This document shows positions 34,601-46,600 of a DNA stretch of 64,000 bases, in pieces. Below the pieces are notes generated by a model. It saw nothing but the letters and a program-made list of their open reading frames with translations. It had not been told where the DNA came from and searched no databases. The DNA is from Chondrosia reniformis (taxonomy: Eukaryota > Porifera > Demospongiae > Chondrillida > Chondrillidae), in assembly GCA_947172415.1 (NCBI GenBank), contig OX359196.1, forward strand, positions 1,304,501 through 1,368,500, given 5' to 3'. The stretch's first letter is position 1, and each line of letters begins with the position of its first letter. The translations under genes and the position numbers were made by a program.

Positions 34601-37600
34601 ATATACCCACTTTACCTCTTACTACTTGTGGTTTTCATTATCATTGGAGCAAATAAGTTTAATTTGAGAATATTTCAGGTGGATTTTATCACACAGAGAG
34701 CAGTTCCTGTACTGGCCACATTAATGATATTGACCTATACAAACTTTATAACATGCATATGGAAGGCATTTCGTTTTACTAGAGTGGTAGAGATTGATGG
34801 ACAAGGAAATAGCCTTCATGAGCATTACTTGTGGTTATTACAACCTACCCTGCCATATTTACAAGGAACACATTTGATTTTAGGAATGTTTGCCCTTGCT
34901 ATAACTCTCATTTATATTCTTCCACTCACTCTTGTCACACTGTTTGGAGAGATCATCAGAAGAAGATGCATTCGAAGCATGTGGTTTAGTCACTTCCTGG
35001 ACACCTTTCATGGATGCTATCGCTGGCCATTTGGGTTCTGGCTGGGAGTGAGGTTGTTTATAAGGGTATTACTGATCATCCCTCGAAACCTTTGGCCTCA
35101 AAATATTTTTGCAATTTTCACTCTTTATTTTATAACTTTTTTTTTTCTGATTCAAATAATACTTAAGCCTTTTCAAACTGAAATAAAATGGCTGCAAAGT
35201 CAACAAGGTCAAAAACAAACATCACTAAATGGTAAACAAATTACTAGCAAGTGGAAAAGTAAAATAAAGGCACTTTTGAAATGGCTGATAACACCACTGG
35301 TTTTTGATAGCATCAGTTTATTAAACATTCTTTTTTTGAGCTCGATTGTTGCAATTAATCCAAATATATCTTTTAGTAAATTTGCCTCCTGTTTCTCTAT
35401 TTCAATATTCTTCCTGCAGGGTATCTACGGGTCAGTGCATCATGCCTACTTGTACTTTCCCATTCCTAAATGGATCAAATGGAAATGGGAACAACTGAAG
35501 CAAAGACTCCCAGGAAGGCAGACAGAAGATGAGAATCTTATGGGCGAAGGAGATGATTCCTTGTTGAATTTTCAGTATAGAGAAATGCAAAATGCTGAGT
35601 TTGACCTATCCACCAACCATGAAGAAGTTACAACTAATGACATAGAGGCTGTGTCGCAAGAGGTTCAACTACAGGAAGACCCGTCTCTGCCGCTCCTCGA
35701 AACACAGATATGAATGTTTTCATATGCAGAAACAAAACATTTTGTGAACTATGTACTATGTATAATCTCAAACTTTCGAACAAATATGTTAGTTTCTTTA
35801 GACAATGTTAATCACCATGTTTATCAATAATCATATACATATACCACAAATACACATGTTACATTTTAGTATTGTTACACTATATTTCCATTTCCACAAA
35901 TCAATGAAGACAGGTGATACAACTTAGAAGGTTCCTTGGGAAATAAAAAGTTGCCCTCATAAACCAGAGGAGATATTATGTAATAACTACCATACACCAC
36001 TTGTATATATATGTATATTAGTGCACTTGCTTTGGTCGAAGATGCCAAAACCTTCCTTTAATTTTTTAAAATACTAAAATAATTTATACATTTTCAGGAG
36101 AAACAAAACCTGTAGATAACAAATATATAGAGACTGAAACATCATATATTTACATGTGTACGTATGTGTACGTATAACAAGAATACGTACACATACGGCA
36201 TAAGAAACTATTTAAATGCAAAGGAAATAACAAGATTTCCAATAGAATTAATATAAATATAAACAGTCACAACATTGAAAAGAGCAACTATACACTGACA
36301 AGGCAGTGCCACCTGTAAACAAACTTGTAATTTCAGTACTATACACAATTTGATTACCGTTACAATATACAGTAAATACATATACTATAATCCTAGTAAC
36401 TACTTACATTAGCTACAGTGTCAGTTACTATACAAAGCAATCATTTTGTACCTTCACTGCATAGACTTATCTTCACAATGTTTGATTTGCCTCAAAATTT
36501 TAAAGTAGCCTTAATTGTAAGTCTCTCATGCTTTTAGTTTTTAGAACAACTTTAGAGTATATAAGAGAAGCAGATTGACAGAGCAATGTAAATAGATATC
36601 TCATCAACCATACGATGTCATGTATAGGAATATGTACACACTGTCAGAGGACGTACATATGTGTACACACTGTCAGAGGACGTACATATGTGTACACACT
36701 GTCAGAGGATGTACCATACGATGTCATGTATAGGAATATGTACACACTGTCAGAGGACGTACATATGTGTACACACTGTCAGAGGACGTACATATGTGTA
36801 CACACTGTCAGAGGACGTACATATGTGTACACACTGTCAGAGGATGTACATATGTGTACACACTGTCAGAGGATGTACATATGTGTACACACTGTCAGAG
36901 GATGCACACTTACCTAAGTAAACTGAGCTTTTTGCAAACGGATAGAAGAGAATGACAAGTAGATTAATGACAACGGCTAAAAAGAATGACATAGTAGACC
37001 ACATGCTGGCATTACGAGGAATCCATCTTAATGGTATTCCTAGATAGGGAAGAAAATGGATAAGACAATTGATAGGATTGGATAGGACAAGTGATAGGAT
37101 TGGATAGGACAAGTGATAGGATTGGATAGGACAAGTGATAGGATTGGATAGGACAAGTGATAGGATTGGATAGGACAAGTGATAGGATTGGATAGCACAA
37201 GTTATAGGATTGGATAGGACAAGTGATAGGATTGGATAGGACAAGTGATAGGACAAGCAAAGATAACTATCAATAATTGAGCTTCTATTCAATGTACGTA
37301 GATGATATGTCTAATAAAAAGAATATTTTAAAAATAAAATGATTCAACAGTTAAGAAATACTATGAGAATAAACTCGGTGTGAAAAATAATTTAACAAAT
37401 GATTGCAAACAAAAAATAAAGTCACAGCAACATACGTAACATACAACTAGTCAGGTAAGGTGATTTGACATGAGTCCATTTAGCGATTCCTCGGATCTAA
37501 AATGTATTAGGCCTATAGGCAACATTTAATTATACATACATTCAATCTTCAATAATCTTTGAAAATAACAGTAACAATATGAACTTCTATTCTATGACTT

Positions 37601-40600
37601 GAAAGTACAGTAAATTCCACCTGTAACTATATACGCATATACATGTAAATGCAATGTGTTCTTTATATCCACAATACGTACCTTCCAACAGCTGCTGAAC
37701 TTTCATCTCCTCATAAAGACCATCTGTTCTCTTAAAAAAGTCTTCTATTTTGCTTCCCTGCTCATCCATCTTTGTGGTTTTCAAGATACATTCTTTAGTT
37801 TCGTCTGTCAACTTTTCACATATTGCAGGGGCAGCGAACACTATCTGCTCCATGCTGCGATCTTGCCTCACAATCTATCATTACAAGCAGAGGCACAGCA
37901 AGTTGGGAAATTAAAGCTAATAACTTAGGTAAAATCTAAACTGGTGGCCAAAAGTATTCAAGTGCTAACTATCCATTCCCTACTGTCACAAAATAAATAA
38001 TATTACATGAATAATCTAACACGCCATTTTTCAACATGTTACATCAACAAGAGCTTGCAAAAATGATGATATATGCACACAATTTCTTCCAACTGCATTA
38101 AATATGTGTATTAGTAATAGGAGCATGCTAAAGGGTTAATTTGGAGAGTCTAGATATGTAGATTTGATAAAGGTACCTCAATCTGAGCAGTATGCTCTTT
38201 GTAGTAGCTGATTGCATCATCCTGCTCCTCCCTCCTCAAGGCTTCAGCTAGGAGCAGACTGTGTCGGGCCAACTGATGAGCTAGAATGTACACATTGTGA
38301 CCAACTTGGATGAAAGGGTCGTTCACCTCTAGCTGAATGCGTGTCCTCATCTTTGGGTTTTCCATCAAGCGAGATTTTGCAGCAAAGTAAATCTTACTAC
38401 AGACTTCCACCTGTACACAGAAATAAAGTGATAAAAACTAACTAAATTCTCAATTACATCAGGATGATAAGCAAAATCATTCACTGGAAGATATTACGCC
38501 AAACCAGCCAAGTCATGATGTTGATTTTGTTTCAAGAAATAAACTTAACAAATGTTATAATATACATTGCTTATCACATTAACTCACTAAATTAGAGACA
38601 TTTGGTGTCTTCTGTATTATCTTCTCTGCTAGTTCACTATCTCTTCTACTTTCCATTACAGCTAAAAGGGTCTTGGATGCAGCACTCTACATAATGTACA
38701 AAGTCAAAGCTATTACTGTTAAGGCGCTCCACGAGTTTCTTAAACTCGAAATACTTACTACTGTTACAGTTAATATCTCTTTAACTATGTAATTAATACA
38801 CATAATTTAGACCTAATCATCTGTGTATCTAGAATGTCATGTGTACATCTAATTTATGTATGCATAAATAACACATATAAAACTGGTACATATATTTATA
38901 GTTTGTGACAGTGTTGCATTCATTTCTTTTTCTTTCCCCAACACTTAATAGTATAAAGTAGAAGAGCACATGACCACATATTAGAGGTGGACAGATAAAG
39001 ATGTACAAAAGCAATGGCAAGTCTTGGGGAATTGGATATTTCAAAAGATAGTAGCTATAGTTAATCATACCTTCAATTCCATGAAGCTCTTAAGGTCCAG
39101 ATCATCGTCTCCCTTGGGATCAATGTCCTTAACCACAATGGACACAATTATGTCAATTCCACTGCTCTCATGAGAAGCAAGGCATCTCTATGGCAACACC
39201 AACCAAAGGTGCATGTAAGTAGATATCACTCTGCTCCTACTCTATTTAATCACTTCCCAAATACAGTCCTAATATGGGTACTATGGTACGTACACACCTT
39301 AACAACTATGTACCAGTATTATACACCAAATTCTTATATTGGCTTGGCTGGTAAACGTAATGGTGTCCAGTGATTACTAATTTTTCATGTACATACGTAT
39401 TATCTTTTTAACCAGGTATGTTTAAAGGTCTAAAATGGCATAAATAATATATATACCGGAAGACTTTACCTATACACTTTAGAAAGTCAGAAACTTCTGA
39501 ATCAACTATTGCAGTTAGGAGTATTAGGAATATAATGTACACTGCATGTAATAGTAATTGATACACCGCAAAGTGACATTGTATAATTGTTATACACTCC
39601 ACCCCTTTACATTTTTGCAGGATAATATGTGGGCATTTACTGAGTTCTTTGGCCTTTTATTATAATTATACAATGTGATACCCCGCTGATAACTCGGTAA
39701 ATGCCTAAAGCTTGTGAAAAGCCTAGGGGTGGAGTGTATAACTATACACTGTTTTACCAACCTGGTTGTCATGGCAAGGTCCTTGACAGTATTCAGTCAA
39801 GGTTTCCAAACATTGCATGATGAGAGGAGTATTCTGTTCATTGATGTAAAAGTTTACAAGCCCCAGACCACCAGAGCTGCCCCCAAAAATACTGTCCAAA
39901 AACTGCATAGTTTGCAAAACAAGGTTTTGGGGAATTTTGTTCTTGTCTTGGTGACGGAGTAAATTCTGAAAGATTGTAAAGTAATATACCTTATTGTAAG
40001 TCTTACAGCATTTATATACATATTATATATGAACAGACTGAACTCAGTGTGGTTACCTGGAGGTCCTGGTTGTGGTTCTCGCAGAGCAATTGTAGAAACC
40101 TCAGCAACGGAAGCATACTCTTTACTTCCAAGTTGTTCATCACATTAGGAGCACTGATATCGGCTGTAGGATCAATATCGTAGATCAGCGAATCTGTGGA
40201 CACAACGCCTCCAGACCTTTGGGCTTCCTTGGTGGCATTGGCTACCTGTAACAGTGCCTCCTGCAGATCACAGAGAAAGGTCAAGTACAATCTAATCTCT
40301 GTCACTGATTGAATAACGTACACTGTATGCACTGTGACGATGTGCTGGTCTGGCTGCTTGGGTAGGATCTGGAGTGTGAGGATTTCTGGAGAAGAAGGAA
40401 GCAGTGTTATTCTTCAAATCGGTTTGTGCAACTTGCATCCTTTGAATGAGCTCAAAAAAGAACTTTTCAGCATTGTTATGATCAAGCTTTGTCAGCAGCT
40501 CATAGAAGGATCCCTAGCGATAATAAATTACACATAAATTACACCTTGAGGGGTTGTATGTGGTAGCCCCTACACTATTTTCATTTATACTCTAGATTAT

Positions 40601-43600
40601 TAGACTAGGTATAGATATAGGTCATATATACACAATTTCTTTATTCATACTAAATACATTTTATTTGCAAATGGTAACATTCAGGAAGCTTAAATTAACT
40701 AAGATTTGTTTCCTTTCTTCTACCACTCATTCTATAATTTGCAGATACTTAACAATCCAGAATCATTGGGACTACAACTATGGGATGTACACATACGTAC
40801 ATAGCCTGACAAGGAGGCCAAGTAATGGAATTGGATGGCAGTCCCACGGCTTCATTAAATTACTTGTTGTGACAACCAAACTGCAACTGTTTGTACATCA
40901 ATTAAGGAAAAGACAAGTAGGAGAGGCAATTCTAGAGGCAATTCTGGTACTATAATACAAGGGTATATTGCATTCACTTGTACTGCTGTATTTCCTCCAT
41001 ACAGTAATGCCTGTGCAAGAAGCATTGCTTCTATGAAGACAGGAGTTGAAGGGCTCTTTGTGACAATCTTCACAATCAACTCTGATGCACCCCATTTGTT
41101 CAAATGTGATTGGATATTAATAAGCTTGTAATGAGAGTCTTGTCCAACAGCGACAGCCGGTGGGCAGGAGGAACTCTTGTGAATGTTGGTCTCCTGTTCC
41201 AACTTTAGAGACACATAATCTAACAGAATAGAAGACATCAGTGATTGCACAATTAGTGTATAAGAATAGATAGTGTTACTGGCTTCAAATTAAATTGGTG
41301 TCCACTGTATTGAACAACCTAGTCATTTCTTGATTTACGTAATATGTAACCTATATACAGTAACTGTATGAGAAGGGATGAGTGGGGATGAGAGGGAATG
41401 GGAGGGGATGAGGGGGAATGAGAGGGGATGGGAGGGGACAAGAGGGGGTGAGAGGGAATGAGGGGGGATGAGAGGGGACAAGAGGGAACAAGAGGGGGTG
41501 AGAGAAGAAGAGTAGGGATGAGAGGGGATGGGTGGGGATGAGAGGGAATGAGGGGGGATGAGAGGGGACAAGAGGGGGTGAGAGAAGAAGAGCAGGGATG
41601 AGAGGGGATGAGAGGGGATGAGTTGGGATGAGAGGGGATGAGAGCATTGTGAGATAAATGGTTGTGGAGAGGAGTGCATACGTACCTCCATCTCCACATG
41701 TCTCCTCCTTCTCACTGTACTCTGACCCTTGAAGGTGGTGTCTCAACTGTCTCTTTTCAATGAACTCAGAATGAGAGTTCAGGTACTGACAAAGTAATCT
41801 CTCACGAAGAGTATCACCCTTTAATTAAAGTAAAAGATTACCATACACCATTATGGGCACTTCTACAAAAATTTTAAATGCGTCTTTAGTAAACTTTACT
41901 GAAAGGTCACATATCCGAAGTTGCCTTAGTTCATAAGCATACATACAAACTACATATTATAGTACTGCTTCCAAGGAGGGAATGCCCCCTAACTAACACC
42001 CTGCTATAATTACATAAATGTGCCCCTAATAGGTAACGACATGGCATACAATTAGCATATAACATATACATATGAAGTGATAAGGGGTTTTGTTGCGTTC
42101 ATAACAAGTATCTTAATTTATTGAGACTCAGCAACAATTGTATTTAAAAAAAATTGAACGTTTCGACCCGGAGGTCTTCATCAGCAGATACGTAGCATAT
42201 ACATATGTACGTATATAAGTATTATGTGCATCCACATACTTGATCTCCAAGCGAGGAAATACATTCCATCATTCCCCTGATGTTCTGAAGCAGGTGTATG
42301 TACAAGTCATCATCGCCACTAAACACTTCCAAGCACATGTGGTGAATCAACCTAACAACAAGCACCAAAACACGGACCTCATGTGATATAAAGGACTTAC
42401 ATACTCGGGATATAGCTATGGCAACCACAGCCCATAATATAAAATGGCTAACACAAACATAATCATAGAGTAAGGATTTCTTCCAACTGCATCGAACTAA
42501 TCTTTAGAAAGGATCACCTTCGACTTTTACAGCGTCTAAAGCAGTCACTGAAGAAGACCCTCGGTATCAAAACGTCTGACAAACAAGAAGAGACAACAAA
42601 ACCGCGTCTTTAGACGCTCTAAAAGACGAAAGATGATTCTTTCAGAAGATAAACATCATCACCTTTGGAGGAATTTGCCATCCTCAACTGTAATGAAGAG
42701 GACAGACTTTCTTGGGAAAAGACACTCTGGTCTAAACAAAATGTTTACTAAAACAGTTGTTTCTGACGTGACTATTCTCTCTGTACTGCATTCCATGACA
42801 GCGGTCAGTCTTTGAAGAGCCTCCACAATTGAACTGTCATCTTCTGTAGTGATCTGAACACATGTGCGCCTCTTCTTCAGCTGGGACTGGAAAGTGGACT
42901 TTACTCTCCAGAGGTTCCCCATGTTCTTAGCCGAAGCAATTTGCTGGGTATGATTGAGTCTGGCCTCAATATTGGATGGCAATACTAGACCGTTGTCCTT
43001 AGCTGAAGAGAATAGAGACATTATGTACATATAGGCCAACCTGGGTATAATGTAAATTGACTACGATCAAATACACAATAATACCCACAACTTGTTTACA
43101 TACAATCGCTACATATACATATTATGTATAGGCTAGCTGTAAAGTGACTACTATATATACAGTATTATTCTAATTATTCAGCATCACTCGTAACCTGGTT
43201 ATGTTAACCTCTAATACTCGGGTGGGGAATTCCCAAAACATGTTTGGCACATTTTCAACATGCTTGCAAAATGTTAGAAGCAAAAAAAGAACAATATATA
43301 TCTATGGAAATGGCATCTGTCAAATAATTAGAGAATTGTGCATAAAACTTATAATGAAAAAAAAAAAATGAACCAACATGGTGAATCATCATCAATGTAT
43401 TCTCTTTCTTTTGTTAAACTGTAATGTGTATGGATACACATTTACAGTTTACTTGAACTATAGCAATTGCCTTATGCAATATTTATGTATGTATTATAAC
43501 TACTTAAGCTTTTCACAGTAAATGTACACTGTTCAAGTACCTTTTTCAATCATGTCTTTGACACAAGCTCCGATTTCCTTGATAAGTTCCTTTCCACCAG

Positions 43601-46600
43601 GCTCGTGGACCAACCACTTACAGTGGCTAATTGTGATTAAGATGTCAATCATCCCAAACATAATCACTTCCTGAGACTGCAGATACATAAACACAAAATA
43701 CAGTCACTTCCTGAGACTGCAGATACATAAATACAAAACACAGTCACATGATTGGATAATCACATCTACTGAAGATAAAATAGAATAAATATAAGTTGCC
43801 CCCAAGTAGAAACCTAGATTTCTCCAACTCGAACACAGAGCCTCTAAACAGATGGTAGTGAAGTTAGGCCTCACTTGGAGTCTTTCTGGGGTCAGATACA
43901 TTGGAGCAAATCTTGTTGAGAAGAACATCTTTGTGGTCTGCGGCATTGTCTCCAAAATGTACTTTCGTATTATTGCATCTCCCGGTCGGTTACTCTCAGA
44001 CAGCTTCAACTACGGAAGGTAGAGAGGTTGTACGTATCCATATATGGTTGTCTGTTCAGTAATGTGAATACAGTAACTAATGTTTAAAAGAATAAACTGC
44101 CTATTTCATAATGATTACCTACACTGGAGAATAGGAGAGATACATACGTATATCAATTAACAATTGACAAAAGGGGACCTCCTTGGCAAATATTTCAGTT
44201 GGTATATACTTGCCAAAATACAACTGTATGTATTAATATTCAAAGTGATAATCAAACCAAATAAAATCATTCTCAAACATCAGGAAATAAAGAGGAAAAA
44301 TATTGAGAGTTATTGAGAATAATATAAAGAGGAATTGAAGCCGGGACAGCTGGTTAAGATCACCAGTGCTCTACCACTGAGCTACAATGCTCCATTCATG
44401 TATTCCCTCTTAAAGTCTTAAACAACATTAGTAGTTAATCTTCATTGGCAGATAGTCACATTCCAAAGTACAGTATACAGTACCTTATTAACATCCTGAA
44501 GAAAGTTTTGGAAGACGGTCCACATATGGTTTTTTGTGTATATCTCCTTTATTTCAACATCTGTATCAATGTAGCAATGCATCAGGAACTCAATGTACAC
44601 AGTCTTTACCTGTATATAAATAAAACAAAACGAATTTCTAAGAGAGAGTTTGCATAAGAGGAACACAAACAACGAAATGATTGCACATAAATTTTTAAGA
44701 ATACCGTATATCATTCACTACATTCCTTATCAGCCACAGTTTACAAAGGCCATCATAGTTAAAACATTCTGCAATTATTTTATTGATTCATTTGGTTGTG
44801 TAATTTGTTCAATCATGACCATTTAGTGCAATTGTTGGACGCAACAATGAGCCTCTACAACAGTGAGCCTCTACAACAGTGAGCCTCTACAACAGTGAGC
44901 CTCTACAACAGTGAGCCTCTACAACAATGAGCCTCTACAATATCATTGTACTATATATGTCATAAAGAAGGGCTCACTCAGTCTTTGGAATACCCAGAGT
45001 TTAATAATGATGACATCGATGCTTTAAGATCTGCTTTAGATCCTAAAGTTCCCCTATTTTTTCCATCTACTGATTCCTAGGCATATATGTATGTACATGC
45101 ATAGTTGGCTATAGGTTTAGACATATGTATGGGGATTTCCCCTGGTATTCCCTAAGATGAATTACTGCTACATGTATTGGCTCAAACCTCTGGTATGCAT
45201 TTTGGATGGGTAATGACCCCAATGACATCAGGGAGAGGCAAGATGCAGTGACATTTGATTTCTGTTGCATCATTCTTTCCTTCTGTACAGAAGCCAAGCA
45301 ACCTAATCAGACCAATGTGATAGGCCAGGTCTCCTGTCAGGTCCTGGGCCGCCCCGGCAACATTCATCAGCTTAACCAAGTCAGATAGTTTTCGCTCGCC
45401 ATACAACAGAAGAACATCACCTCCAGTCTCAAATAACTGAAGAAAAATGAAAAAAAAAAGATACATACCCTTCCAATATGGAAGTAATAGCCATATAATC
45501 AAAATTAATGTCACACCATTAATGGAAAGCTCTTATCTTTTATATGTATATTAGGATACATACAGAACCACATACGTATGAGGAAGTACTGAAAATATTT
45601 ACTGAAATTATAGCATCAAACATGCATAAACAAACAAACACTTTTGGAACCTCAGCCAATCTGAAAGGCTTACACAATATTATACTAACGGCATCAATTG
45701 ACTCAAACTTCAAATGATACTGTATGCAAACTCACTTCATGCATAACCATATCCTGAACTCTTCTGATGTAATTTCCATTGACTTTCACTATTGTCTGAA
45801 GGAATTCCAAGAACCTCACATGCCTACTCTTCTCAATGCTCTGAATAGCATATTGGACTACAGACTTTGATATCTTATTGCACAATCCTTGGTTACCCTC
45901 AAATATGGCCATCAAAGTCTCAATTTCAACCAACTATGCAAATAGAAAAATGGATGCATACAGAAGTGTCCCCATGTCCCTATAACCAAGTAATGATTAC
46001 AGGTCAATGGTGAGCGTACATTTTCTCCAGATTGCATGAACAAAGAAAGGTTGTCATACAAGATCTTCTGGTTTTGAGGATTGTTGCGACAGAAGTTTTG
46101 TAAAAACTTGTGAGCCTGACTAATGATTCTTTTCATGTTGGTATCTTCTTTCTACAGAAATGAGGAAAATTACAAAATAAAACTGATACTGACTGCTTCA
46201 GCAGATCCTATAGGAAGGCCAAATGGAAATATAAAGCTTTAAATTTAATTGTGAAAATAACAAGGAAAGGCTCGTCCTGTTGGCTTATCAGAGTGAGGAA
46301 GACAACAATACTATAGTACGTATGTACTTTACAGGTTTCTTAAGGGGCTACTAGAAAAAAACATACTGAACTGGTTGCCTCCTCACATTGTTGCTCTAAT
46401 GTACCTACACTGCCCGATAAAGTATGTATACTTCCCCATCCACTTGTGACAGTTTGTAAAAGAACCTACTCACTAGGAATGAGATACATACAGCTAGATA
46501 GGCTTGGACCTGAAGTGGCATTACTATTATTATTATTAATATTAAAGTGCACATGTGCAAAAAAGCACTAGGATACAGACCCAATGAGGCACTGTCAGGT

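Larger units (their letters stand above)
31195..36913 (-). other. Giant ITPR intron hosting gene D
   Basis: The intron starts with donor GTAAGTGTGC next to the 36914 exon and ends at an acceptor CTTACAG before the 31016-31194 exon. It is 5.7 kb, while the other introns are about 60 to 1,130 bases. It holds gene D (32186-35713, antisense), a hairpin element at about 31672-31840, the stretch 35714-36600 without recognisable genes, and a 29-bp minisatellite next to the donor. Confidence 0.9.

Noticed and set aside
36615..37292. ORFs in both strands over the 29-bp and 22-bp arrays
   Set aside because: Repeat-driven; the only real coding part is the ITPR exon 36914-37039, recognised by homology and splice sites.
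41319..41746. Three minus ORFs ([13 protein letters not shown], 126-131 aa)
   Set aside because: Translations of the purine-rich array; only 41686-41818 is ITPR coding.
42400..42428. Acceptor TATAG before CTATATCCCG for the 42240 ITPR exon
   Set aside because: It leaves two bases where the upstream exon requires one; the acceptor after 42447 fits.
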